This document shows positions 26,383-34,290 of a stretch of 64,000 nt of DNA, piece after piece; positions within the stretch are counted from its first letter, which is position 1, and every line of letters begins with the position of its first letter. The notes beneath the pieces are model-generated. The model was not told the DNA's origin. It searched no databases and saw only the letters and a program-made list of their open reading frames with translations. Source of the stretch: Emcibacter sp048269205. Its GTDB lineage: Bacteria > Pseudomonadota > Alphaproteobacteria > Sphingomonadales > Emcibacteraceae. The position numbers and the translations under genes are program-made. The stretch is taken from the NCBI RefSeq assembly GCF_048269205.1, contig NZ_JBLXJC010000001.1, positions 1,488,001-1,552,000 on the forward strand. Reading direction: 5' to 3'.

Positions 26383-26875
26383 GGATCTTTACATCACTTA
26401 ACGAAAAATTTTCCCATCCGCGGGGAAGTTTGCTGTCGGTCAGCGCACCGACTTTCATTTCAAAGGCCAGGGGGACTTCCAGACTATGGTTCATCAAAGC
26501 ATGGACGTTGCCTGCCCGGCCGGCAATAAACAAAAGGTAGCTTTTGCCCGGTACAGGACGAAAGGCCATGGTTTGTCCAGGCATCAGTATATCAATCTTG
26601 TTGTCTACAGTTCCTTTCAGGATGTCCTGTATTTCGAAAGTGATATGCCCGGGTTTGTCAATCGCAGAAGATAGAGGGCGTCTGGTTATCGGCGTGGCAA
26701 GCACAACAGCATGTGCACTCTGGACTGCTTCTGCAAGGGAGCCTTTGAAGATGATGATTTTGCCATGTGCAGGAGAGGATTGAGGAAAGGCACTTTCCGA
26801 TAGCAAACCGGAAAGTGCAAGTAATAAAGCAATTGGGAAAAACAGAACCCGGTTAAGTGGAGACCTGATAACCAT
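26351..26875 (-). CDS. Secreted protein of unknown function, possibly TIMP/NTR-like
   Basis: 174 residues with a signal peptide (hydrophobic core about 10-27, cleavage near AFPQS). The body has the order helix-strand-strand-KG-strand-GxxYLLF: LAEAVQSAHAVVLATPITRR, HITFEIQDILKGTVDNKIDILMPG, VPGKSYLLFIAGRAG. This layout resembles bacterial proteins with a netrin/TIMP-like OB fold (AdxVxxGxV...FxVxxxxKG...GxxYLxF), but without their disulfides. It starts 16 bases after the metzincin gene on the same strand, so the two are probably cotranscribed. Its 3' end runs 32 bases into the permease gene on the other strand. The family assignment is weak. Confidence 0.65.
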   Translation of the reverse strand: MVIRSPLNRVLFFPIALLLALSGLLSESAFPQSSPAHGKIIIFKGSLAEAVQSAHAVVLATPITRRPLSSAIDKPGHITFEIQDILKGTVDNKIDILMPGQTMAFRPVPGKSYLLFIAGRAGNVHALMNHSLEVPLAFEMKVGALTDSKLPRGWENFSLSDVKILIQTAGHQSD

Positions 26876-26891
26876 TTTTCCCTTTTTATAG

Positions 26892-28538
26892 TTAGTTGGC
26901 GAATTTCTTGCGACGCGACCTTAGCAGATAGCCAAGCCCCAGTGCAAAGATCAAGGCGGTCGCCGGTGCCGGAATGGACGTTCGGGTAACAAACAACTGA
27001 TAATTACCGAGACTGAGATCCGGCCTGTCGAACTCAGTATAGTCAAAGCTTGTCACAGCCGCATAGATGATCCCGGTATATTCCATGATGAAATCAAAGA
27101 TAAAGGAATCCGGAGATTCGAACTCGTCATCACTGAGCGCAACGAGATTGAAGTCTTCGTCGAAGAGCGCCAGTATGGGATCAAAGAAGTCATCATTATT
27201 CCAGTCCACAATGGAAATCAGCTCCAGGTTAAAAATATCTCCCTCTTCGCCCTCAAAGGCATAGAAGTCCAGTTGGTTAATTTCATCAATGGTACCCTCG
27301 ATGGAAATTGCAGAAACATTCAGCCTTGCTTCGGCATTATCGCCCTCGACAATGGTGTTGGGCACTACCAGCTTTTCAAGCTTGATTTCCTGTGCTGAAG
27401 CGAAGTCGTTATGGACGCCGTCAATTTCCTCGACAACCCTGCCCTGCTCATTAAAGGCCAGCTTGATAGCTGAACGTTCACTGAAGAACCGGTCTGTGAC
27501 AACGGAGTCGGCCAGGGTAAGACCTGCACTGGCCCCAGACCCCATCAAATGAAGGGTAGTTTCATCACCTTCGCGCGGTCCTGTATAAGATGGTAGGAAG
27601 GCGTCATCCGGTGGAGTTCCTGTATCCGGCAAACCCTTACCGATCGGCCCCCAGGCTTCATAATGCCTGAGTCCGACCACATGCCCCAATTCGTGGGCGC
27701 CGGTCTGCGCGCTCTGGATTGTCGTCGCCAGGGCAATATTCTCAGGTGTCGGGGGCATTCCCAGGCGATCTTCAAAGATGCCAAGTTCGGCGATAATCGC
27801 CCAAGCATTGCCGTCTACATTGGCATTTTCACCCCGGTCAAGGTTACGAAAATCGATTGCGTCGGCGATACCGAAAAGAATGCCCTGGGGAGCACCACCG
27901 TTACCAAACTGAATCCCGGCAGGCCCGGCATCTGCCCCCTCGCCCGGCATGTTGGCGTTAAAAAAGACGGTGCTGTAGGTTGTATCATCAGAAGGTTTGT
28001 CCGTAACTATCTGGTAATTAAACTGTCCATAGTCTGCCTGGAACCGAGCCTGGATATAATCCCGCTCCTGCTGCGTATAAATATGTTCGTCAAGTATACG
28101 GGTAACATCAGCGCCAGTTCCATCAGGGTTTTCCTTGAATGTGCGGCTGTAGGTTCCTGTCGTGGCGCTGTCGAAATCAAGATAGACAATCTGAGGCCCT
28201 GTGGCATTAGCGCCGGTCGAGGCAGATTTGCTGACCTGGCCTTCGGCAAATCCGTCGGCTACGAGCTTATTGCTTCTGTTGAGGTTTTCCAGCCTTTCCA
28301 GAACAGCAGTTTTTGTTCTTTCGCCAAGCAGTAATTGTTCTTTTTGGGATATTGCCGCATTGTTCCAGTGCGTGCAGGATGTTGAGTGGGTGTGCAGTAA
28401 ACTGGTAAAATCTTGAACATTCAGCACCGGATCAACCGTTGTCGCCAAGGCAGGTGCAGCGAAGATAGCGGCTGAAACTGCCCCCATCAGTGCCGCTTTT
28501 TTAACTTTGAAAATTGTCGTATGAAAATCCATTTTCAT
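26892..28538 (-). CDS. Secreted metzincin-type metalloprotease with PEP-CTERM-like sorting signal
   Basis: 548 residues. Signal peptide about 1-32 (AAIFAAPALATT). The zinc site HELGHVVGLRH (282-292) has the metzincin HExxHxxGxxH form, and HLMGSG with M332 is a likely Met-turn. After the catalytic part comes a PPC-like beta domain (about 408-518, DFYAFEGEEGDIFNLELIS...GNYQLFVTRT). The C-terminus is a sorting tail: a short IPAPA motif at 522-526, one membrane helix and SRRKK at the end, as in PEP-CTERM/VPLPA-CTERM proteins processed by exosortases. It probably acts at the outer surface or in the matrix. The Shine-Dalgarno AAGGGG precedes the ATG at 28538. A sigma-54 promoter lies upstream. Confidence 0.85.
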   Translation of the reverse strand: MKMDFHTTIFKVKKAALMGAVSAAIFAAPALATTVDPVLNVQDFTSLLHTHSTSCTHWNNAAISQKEQLLLGERTKTAVLERLENLNRSNKLVADGFAEGQVSKSASTGANATGPQIVYLDFDSATTGTYSRTFKENPDGTGADVTRILDEHIYTQQERDYIQARFQADYGQFNYQIVTDKPSDDTTYSTVFFNANMPGEGADAGPAGIQFGNGGAPQGILFGIADAIDFRNLDRGENANVDGNAWAIIAELGIFEDRLGMPPTPENIALATTIQSAQTGAHELGHVVGLRHYEAWGPIGKGLPDTGTPPDDAFLPSYTGPREGDETTLHLMGSGASAGLTLADSVVTDRFFSERSAIKLAFNEQGRVVEEIDGVHNDFASAQEIKLEKLVVPNTIVEGDNAEARLNVSAISIEGTIDEINQLDFYAFEGEEGDIFNLELISIVDWNNDDFFDPILALFDEDFNLVALSDDEFESPDSFIFDFIMEYTGIIYAAVTSFDYTEFDRPDLSLGNYQLFVTRTSIPAPATALIFALGLGYLLRSRRKKFAN

Positions 28539-28575
28539 GGAAAATCCCCTTCCGTAAGAATTAATAGTTTATATT

Positions 28576-28592
28576 CCTGCCTTGAAGGCAGG
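28576..28592. promoter_or_regulatory. Palindrome CCTGCCTT-G-AAGGCAGG in the metzincin leader
   Basis: Perfect 8-bp arms around a single base, 38-54 bases upstream of the metzincin ATG and downstream of the sigma-54 promoter. It would therefore be in the mRNA leader, where CCTGCC/GGCAGG can form a 6-bp stem with a 5-base loop. No T-run follows, so it is not a terminator. It is either an operator or a leader hairpin. Confidence 0.4.
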
Positions 28593-28700
28593 TTTACAGA
28601 CGGCATACTGGTCGGGAAAGATGTTGTATGACTTCCCTCTCCCCTGCTTTGTCAGTAAATTTTACAGTTATTGGTAAAAACAAAGCCGTAATATAGTTAA

Positions 28701-28716
28701 TGCAAGAACTGCGCCA
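28701..28716 (-). promoter_or_regulatory. Sigma-54 (-24/-12) promoter for the metzincin operon
   Basis: On the minus strand the sequence reads TGGCGC-AGTTC-TTGCA, matching the RpoN consensus TGGCAC-N5-TTGCA at all but one base, with the required GG-N10-GC spacing. The predicted transcription start is near 28690, leaving a leader of about 150 bases. PEP-CTERM genes in other bacteria are often preceded by such promoters and activated by the NtrC-like PrsR, which fits the sorting tail on the product. Confidence 0.65.
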
Positions 28717-28942
28717 AAAATTAATATCATAAGGAGAATAAGGTCTTACTTATCTATGCAAATAATAGCAATAGCAAAAGTGTAAAGAATTCCTAACACA
28801 TTATATATATTGTCTTTTCTTTATTTTGTATAATTTATGAAATAATATTCTTACGGGATTTAAAATATACGAATATTATTTCAATTAAGATTGCATTAAC
28901 CATAATATATTTATCGAAAACCATGAACATTGAGTGATCAAA

Positions 28943-30172
28943 ATGCCTGTCCCCAAGTATCCAACAGACGACAATACTAGGCTTTCCTTTTGGGAAATAT
29001 TCCGGCTGTTTTTTATTCTGGGCTGCACCTCTTTTGGCGGTCCTGTGGCTCATCTGGGTTATTTCAGGGAAGAATTCGTCAACAGACGGAAGTGGCTCAG
29101 TGATGCGGCTTATGCGGACCTGCTCGTCTTCTGCCAGTTTCTGCCCGGACCGGCATCAAGCCAGGCGGGAATGGCTATCGGCCTGACCAAGGGGGGGTAT
29201 GGCGGCATGGTTGCCGCCTGGCTGGGCTTTACGCTCCCCTCCGCCCTGCTCATGTTTTTGTTCGCCTATGGCGTGCTGAACTTTGCCGACCTGGGCGGCA
29301 GTGGCTGGATTACCGGCCTCAAAACGGCAACCGTGGCCATTGTGGCCCATGCCCTGGGCGGTATGGCCTCATCCCTTGCTTCCGGCCCTAGAACCGCAAC
29401 CATTGCCGTATTGTCCATGTGTGTGGTTTTTATGATATCCGGTGCTGTCGGTCAGGTGCTGGCGATTGTTCTTGGTGGACTGATTGGTTTGATCTGGCTT
29501 CGCCAGACTAAAGGTGCGAACAGTTCCGAAACTTCCGCACCCGAAAAACTGGGCCATACGGGCAAGATGGCAACCTCTGTCTTATGCCTTGCGGTATTTG
29601 CGGCTCTTCTCATCCTGTTGCCGCTTCTTGCTGCTACTACCCGGGCGCCCGAGATTGAACTTCTGGACAGCTTCTATCGTTCAGGATCGCTGGTTTTCGG
29701 GGGCGGCCACGTGGTTCTTCCGCTGCTGCAGGCGGAAATGGTCGACAGCGGCCTGGTGGGTACTGATGACTTTCTCGCCGGATACGGCCTCGCCCAGGCT
29801 GTTCCCGGTCCCCTCTTTACCTTCGCCAGCTATCTGGGAACGATTGCCGCCCCGTCCGCTTCCCCGGTCCTCGGAGCGCTTATTGCAACGGTGGGCATAT
29901 TCCTGTCGTCTTTCCTGCTTGTGCTCGGCGGTTTGCCGCTCTGGAACCGAATTCGCACCGCAGAGCACGCCAGAAACGCCATGAAGGGGATAAATGCCGC
30001 GGTTGTCGGTCTTCTGGCTGCGGTTTTCTATGATCCTGTTTTTACAGCCACCATAACCGGATACAAGCCGTTCCTGGGAGCTGTGACAGCCTATCTTTTG
30101 CTGCGTTATTGGAAGATACCGCCATGGGCGCTGATCGGACTGGCCGCTGTCGCAGGATATTTCCTGTTCTGA
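28943..30172 (+). CDS. chrA: CHR family chromate transporter
   Basis: 409 residues with about ten membrane helices in two homologous CHR halves. Signatures: FWEIFRLFFILGCTSFGGPVAHLGYFREEFV and CQFLPGPASSQAGMAIG in the N-terminal half, and GSLVFGGGHVVLPLLQAEMV and GYGLAQAVPGPLFTFASYLG in the C-terminal half. ChrA exports chromate by proton motive force; many family members are uncharacterised and may carry other oxyanions. I use the ATG at 28943; a GTG at 28934 in frame would add three residues. Its stop abuts that of the convergent LOG gene. There is no chrB regulator nearby. Confidence 0.9.
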   Translation: MPVPKYPTDDNTRLSFWEIFRLFFILGCTSFGGPVAHLGYFREEFVNRRKWLSDAAYADLLVFCQFLPGPASSQAGMAIGLTKGGYGGMVAAWLGFTLPSALLMFLFAYGVLNFADLGGSGWITGLKTATVAIVAHALGGMASSLASGPRTATIAVLSMCVVFMISGAVGQVLAIVLGGLIGLIWLRQTKGANSSETSAPEKLGHTGKMATSVLCLAVFAALLILLPLLAATTRAPEIELLDSFYRSGSLVFGGGHVVLPLLQAEMVDSGLVGTDDFLAGYGLAQAVPGPLFTFASYLGTIAAPSASPVLGALIATVGIFLSSFLLVLGGLPLWNRIRTAEHARNAMKGINAAVVGLLAAVFYDPVFTATITGYKPFLGAVTAYLLLRYWKIPPWALIGLAAVAGYFLF

Positions 30173-30829
30173 TCAGCCCTCGAAATGTTCCTCGCTGGCC
30201 TCGCCGGTCATGATCGCTACCACTTCGTCCACATCGTCGGTCACCCGGATCAGGTCCAGATCCTGGGGATCGATGGTGCCAAAACGGATCATGGTTTTTT
30301 CCAGGAACGGGATCAGTTCGCCCCAGTACTCACTACCGAAAGCCACAACCGGGAAATCCGTGATCTTATCGGTCTGCATCAGGGTCAGGGTTTCAAACAT
30401 CTCGTCCAGAGTGCCAAACCCGCCGGGCATCAGGACGAACCCCTGGGAGTAACGGACAAGCATCAGCTTGCGAACATAAAAATGCTTAAACGTCGTACTG
30501 ATATGCAGATAAGGGTTCGGCACCTGTTCATGAGGCAGCTGAATATTGCAGCCCGCCGACAGGGCGCCATTTTCGAAGGCGCCCCTGTTGGCGGCTTCCA
30601 TAATGCCTGGCCCTCCCCCGGTCATAATCGAAAAACCGGCCCTGGCCAGCTTTGCCGAAATTTCCCGTGCCTGTTGATAATAGACATGGTCTTCACCGAA
30701 ACGGGCCGAGCCGAATATGGTCACGCAGGGGCCAAGCTGGCGCAACAGGGCAAACCCCCGCCACATTTCTGCGGAAACCTTGAACAGACGTCGTATATCC
30801 CTGTACCAGCCGAATTTTTCGCCGAGCAT
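30173..30829 (-). CDS. LOG family protein (TIGR00730, putative cytokinin-riboside phosphoribohydrolase)
   Basis: A 218-residue Rossmann-like protein. VTIFGSARF, MTGGGPGIMEAANRGAFE and the signature PGGFGTLDEMFE identify the lysine-decarboxylase-like LOG family, which hydrolyses nucleoside 5'-monophosphates to a base and ribose 5-phosphate; many annotations as lysine decarboxylase are wrong. It is the last gene of a long minus-strand run, 20 bases after the peptidyl-prolyl isomerase gene, and its stop abuts that of chrA. Confidence 0.9.
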   Translation of the reverse strand: MLGEKFGWYRDIRRLFKVSAEMWRGFALLRQLGPCVTIFGSARFGEDHVYYQQAREISAKLARAGFSIMTGGGPGIMEAANRGAFENGALSAGCNIQLPHEQVPNPYLHISTTFKHFYVRKLMLVRYSQGFVLMPGGFGTLDEMFETLTLMQTDKITDFPVVAFGSEYWGELIPFLEKTMIRFGTIDPQDLDLIRVTDDVDEVVAIMTGEASEEHFEG

Positions 30830-30849
30830 ACTGAAGAACTTTCGAGAGG

Positions 30850-31488
30850 TTATTTTCTACTGACCGCAAAGATCCTGATCGGATGTTCCATGATCTGGCC
30901 CTTGACCGGTGAGCTGGGGTCTTCCATGGGCACATTGGTAGGCTGGCTCTGTATCTGCATGACCACATCCATACCAGTCGTGACGACACCGAAAGTGGCA
31001 TATCCCTGCTTGTCCGGGTTGCGATCGCTGCCGTAATCCAGGGCGCTGTTGTCACCAACACAGATGAAAAATTCCGTATCCGCCGTACCCGGCGCCAGTC
31101 TGGCCATGGAGATAACACCGTTCTGATGGGAGATTCCAGTCATTTTGGTGGTCTCGTGAGGAATTGCCGTCAGAGGCTTCTTGGCCAGGTTACGCCCTCC
31201 CTGGATCAGGGTAATGGTTGTTCTGGCCGGTCGCTGGTTGTCCATGCGCACAGCCCGGTAAAACTGGCCCCCGTTATAAAGCCCGGCATCCATGTTTCTC
31301 AGGAAATTGGCAACGGTCTGAGGCGCTCTCTCCGGATAGAGCCGCACATCGATATTGCCGAGCTCTGTTTCAATAACCACGTCAATGGTCTTTTCCTCTG
31401 CCCGGACAGGCAGGCTGAGGGAAACCAGAAGGGCAAGGCACAGAAGAAAGCTGCTTCCAATCAATGAACCTGTTTTTCTACTCACCAT
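30850..31488 (-). CDS. Periplasmic peptidyl-prolyl cis-trans isomerase, cyclophilin type
   Basis: 212 residues from the ATG at 31488, which is preceded by a strong GGGGAG; a longer frame to 31557 is rejected for that reason. The signal peptide has a hydrophobic core of about 9-25 with cleavage near VRAEE. The cyclophilin core follows: VVIETELGNIDVRLYPERAPQTVANFL, GGQFYRAVR, QNGVISMARLAPGTADTEFFICVGD and YATFGVVTTGMDVV. It assists folding of exported proteins. It overlaps the end of the MFS gene by 11 bases. Confidence 0.92.
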   Translation of the reverse strand: MVSRKTGSLIGSSFLLCLALLVSLSLPVRAEEKTIDVVIETELGNIDVRLYPERAPQTVANFLRNMDAGLYNGGQFYRAVRMDNQRPARTTITLIQGGRNLAKKPLTAIPHETTKMTGISHQNGVISMARLAPGTADTEFFICVGDNSALDYGSDRNPDKQGYATFGVVTTGMDVVMQIQSQPTNVPMEDPSSPVKGQIMEHPIRIFAVSRK

Positions 31489-32746
31489 AATGCTCCCCTT
31501 CTGTGACCGGAACCTCAAGAGCCCTCTCCTCGTTCTGTTGTCTTGTCCGCCTAACATACCACAGGGTAATCACAAACAGAACGGCAAGTATGGAATAGCT
31601 CATCATGTTCATTTTTGTCCAGCCAAGGGTAGCAAAGATATATCCGGAGGTGAGCGACGCGGTCGCTGTCATGCCATAAACAAGAAAATCATTGATCCCC
31701 TGGGTAAAGGCCTTTTCCTTTTCCGAATAGGCTTCCGCCAGAAGGCTGGTGGATGACGTAAACATGAAGTTCCAGGCAACACCAAGAAGCCCCAGCGACA
31801 GATAAAAGTTCGTCAGCTGCACGTCATAGATGGCGATGGCCGCGGCCATCGCAAAGAGCAACATGCCAATCAGGATAATGGGGATATTACCGAAACGGGC
31901 GATCAGAGAGCCTGTGAAAAAGGCCGGGAAAAACATGAAAAGAACATGCACCTGAATGACCGTGGCGGCATCCGCATTTTCAAAGCCGCAGAACACCACG
32001 GCGATAGGGCTTGCGGCCATGATGAAGGACATCAGGAAGTAGGACCCGCTGGCATTGAGCACCGCGCATATAAACGCCGGCCGGCGGATGATCTCTCCTA
32101 TATTGACCTTGCTGTCCGCTTTTTCCTCACTGTCCGCCTTCTCCTCCGGCTCTTTTGCGGGACTTCTGTGTGAAATCTTCAGCAGTCCTATTGGCAGGTG
32201 AGCCAGGATACTCAGGGTGGTAACAAGGGCATAGGGCCCCGCAAAAGTGAATGGCCCGAAAGCATCATTGTAGAAACCGGTAATGGTTGGCGTCACCAGT
32301 GCTGCGATCATGCCACCAGCCAGAACCAGTGAAATACCCTGCTTCTGAAAATCCGGCGGGCTGACCTCCATGGCGGCAAAGCGGTAATAGGCGGCGAAGG
32401 CCTGATAGACGCCATGCAGCAGGGTGGCGAAACAGAAAAGAGGGAAACTCTGTATCCACAGGGCATATATGGCTACTGCCCCGGAAATTGTCGCACAGAG
32501 GGCACCAAACTGAAACCCCCGCTTGCGGCCGAAATATTTCATGAAATAAGACGCCGGAAAAGCCATCAGCGCAGCACCGACAATTCCGGTGGCCATCGGG
32601 ACGGTTGCCCATTTGGGATCCGGTGCCAGCATTTGCCCGACCAGAACTGCATAGGTGATCAGTGTCATGGACGAGGCCATGATAAACGCCTGGCAGATGC
32701 ACAGCAGGGTTACGTTTCTTTTATAATCTCCGGAAAGGTCCGTCAT
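31478..32746 (-). CDS. MFS transporter
   Basis: 422 residues and 12 predicted membrane helices in two halves. The GxxxDRxGRR-type loop between helices 2 and 3 appears as MKYFGRKRGFQFGAL. The central cytoplasmic loop carries a short exact repeat, EEKADS twice (about residues 206-217). The substrate cannot be told from sequence; the overall pattern (YRFAAMEVSPPDFQKQGISLVLAGG) matches uncharacterised alphaproteobacterial MFS carriers. It overlaps the metallo-hydrolase gene upstream by 4 bases and the isomerase gene downstream by 11, so it belongs to the operon. Confidence 0.87.
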   Translation of the reverse strand: MTDLSGDYKRNVTLLCICQAFIMASSMTLITYAVLVGQMLAPDPKWATVPMATGIVGAALMAFPASYFMKYFGRKRGFQFGALCATISGAVAIYALWIQSFPLFCFATLLHGVYQAFAAYYRFAAMEVSPPDFQKQGISLVLAGGMIAALVTPTITGFYNDAFGPFTFAGPYALVTTLSILAHLPIGLLKISHRSPAKEPEEKADSEEKADSKVNIGEIIRRPAFICAVLNASGSYFLMSFIMAASPIAVVFCGFENADAATVIQVHVLFMFFPAFFTGSLIARFGNIPIILIGMLLFAMAAAIAIYDVQLTNFYLSLGLLGVAWNFMFTSSTSLLAEAYSEKEKAFTQGINDFLVYGMTATASLTSGYIFATLGWTKMNMMSYSILAVLFVITLWYVRRTRQQNEERALEVPVTEGEHYGE

Positions 32747-33498
32747 AATTCGATTACCATCCCGTCCCAGGCCGGCTCAACATGTGCCGGCAATTCTCGC
32801 TTCAATGTCTCATAATCCATGTCCCAGGTCATATGGGTCAGGATAGCTCGTTTCGGCTGCACCCTGTCGATATATTCCAGGGTCTGCGCCAGATGGCTGT
32901 GAGTAGGATGAGGCTGAGGGCGGAGTGCATCCACAACCCAGAGGTCAAGCCCCTGCAGATGGGCAAAACTTTCTTCAGGTATTACATTAAAATCTGTACT
33001 ATAAGCCATTTTATTTAAACGAAAACCGTACGAGCCATTATCGCCATGAATCTGCTTGAACGGCTGGACGTCAATTGCCCCGATCCTGAATGGTGTCAGA
33101 TCAATCTCGTGCATGTTGGCAATAGCCGGATAGTTGTTTTTGCTTTCGAAAATATAATCAAACCTTCGGGTGAGAACTTCCCGGGTTTCCCGGTTCGCAT
33201 AGACCTCGACTTTTTTCTTCATACATTGCGCGATGCCCCTGAGGTCATCAATGCCGTGGGTGTGGTCTGCATGGTCATGGGTATAGAGCACGCCATCAAG
33301 GCGCATGATCCCGTTATCCAGGCACTGTTCCCTGAGGTCGGGCGTGGTGTCGATCATGAGGGACGTTTCCCCCTCCTCCACCAGGATCGAGGAGCGCCGT
33401 CGCCGGTTCTTTGGATTGTCGCGGTCGCAGGCACCCCAGACTTCTCCGATCCGGGGTACTCCGCCTGAGGTGCCGCATCCGAGTATGGTGACTTTCAT
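32743..33498 (-). CDS. MBL-fold metallo-hydrolase (PhnP-like phosphodiesterase)
   Basis: A 251-residue metallo-beta-lactamase-fold enzyme beginning VTILGCGTSGGVPRIGEVWGACD, with metal ligands in YTHDHADHTHGIDDLRG and the later histidines of HPTHSHLAQTLEYI and LTHMTWDMDY. This is the PhnP/RNase Z-like subgroup of cyclic phosphodiesterases. The gene follows metG-tatD in many alphaproteobacteria and no phn genes are present, so a role in phosphonate use is unlikely; nucleotide or RNA repair is possible. Confidence 0.88.
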   Translation of the reverse strand: MKVTILGCGTSGGVPRIGEVWGACDRDNPKNRRRRSSILVEEGETSLMIDTTPDLREQCLDNGIMRLDGVLYTHDHADHTHGIDDLRGIAQCMKKKVEVYANRETREVLTRRFDYIFESKNNYPAIANMHEIDLTPFRIGAIDVQPFKQIHGDNGSYGFRLNKMAYSTDFNVIPEESFAHLQGLDLWVVDALRPQPHPTHSHLAQTLEYIDRVQPKRAILTHMTWDMDYETLKRELPAHVEPAWDGMVIEL

Positions 33499-33510
33499 GG
33501 CGGATGGTCC

Positions 33511-34290
33511 TCAGGGCCGTCGGGCTTTTGAAAACAGGCTAAAGAAATTGTCGGTGGTTATCCGGGCGAGCTCTTCGAACTCCATACCCAGGTGGCCGGC
33601 AAGGAACTCAGCCGTATATTTGACATAGGATGGCTCGTTCGGCTTGCCCCGCTTGGGTACCGGCGCAAGATAGGGGGCATCTGTTTCGATCAACAATCGG
33701 TCGCGAGGGATGATTTTTACCGTTTCCTGCAGGTCTTTCGCACTGTTGAAAGTGACAATGCCGGAAATGGAAATATAAAATCCCATTTCCAGGCAGGCTT
33801 CCGCCAGGGCACGGCTGGCTGTAAAGCAATGGATCACTGCCGGATAGGCGCCCTTGCCCATCTCCTCTTTCATCAGGCTTGCCGTATCTTCATCGGCATC
33901 CCGGGCATGGACAATCAGCGGCAGCCCGGTTTCCCGGCTGGCGGCGATATGAGCGTGGAAATTTTCTTTCTGAAGCTCTCTTGGCGCGTGTTCATAGAAA
34001 TAGTCGAGACCGGTTTCCCCGATGCCGACAACCTTTTGCGGCCGGGTCATCTCGATCAGCTGTTCCGCCGTAATACCCGGTTCCTTTTCCGCTTCATGGG
34101 GATGACTGCCTACGGTACACCAGACATTCTCGTGATTTTCAGCGATGGTCAGCACTTCGTCATACTCGCTAAGGCGCGCATTGATGGCCAGCATGGTGCC
34201 GACGCCGGCCTCGCGGGCCCGCTGAATCACGCCTTCCATGTCTTCGGTCATGCTGCCGTAGTTAAGATGACAATGGCTGTCGACAATCAT
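33511..34290 (-). CDS. TatD family metal-dependent deoxyribonuclease
   Basis: A 259-residue TIM-barrel hydrolase. The metal-binding HxH is in VDSHCHLNYG, with GIGETGLDYFYEHAPRELQKENFHAHIA, HARDADEDT, VIHCFTASRALAEACLEMGFYISISG and ETDAPYLAP as the remaining ligand motifs. It has 3'-5' exonuclease activity and takes part in DNA repair; it is the YcfH/TatD type commonly found after metG. It overlaps metG by one base. Confidence 0.93.
   Translation of the reverse strand: MIVDSHCHLNYGSMTEDMEGVIQRAREAGVGTMLAINARLSEYDEVLTIAENHENVWCTVGSHPHEAEKEPGITAEQLIEMTRPQKVVGIGETGLDYFYEHAPRELQKENFHAHIAASRETGLPLIVHARDADEDTASLMKEEMGKGAYPAVIHCFTASRALAEACLEMGFYISISGIVTFNSAKDLQETVKIIPRDRLLIETDAPYLAPVPKRGKPNEPSYVKYTAEFLAGHLGMEFEELARITTDNFFSLFSKARRP

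Larger units (their letters stand above)
28539..28942. other. 404-base divergent intergenic region between the metzincin and chrA genes
   Basis: Strongly AT-rich from 28660 on. It holds the sigma-54-type promoter (28701-28716, minus strand) and a palindrome (28576-28592), listed separately. Toward the plus-strand transporter gene, a TATAAT at 28829-28834 could be a -10 box, but no matching -35 is seen. No small gene is apparent. Confidence 0.5.

Noticed and set aside
32743..33498. Name phnP for the metallo-hydrolase
   Set aside because: No phosphonate genes are nearby and the gene follows metG-tatD in many genomes, so only a PhnP-like label is justified.
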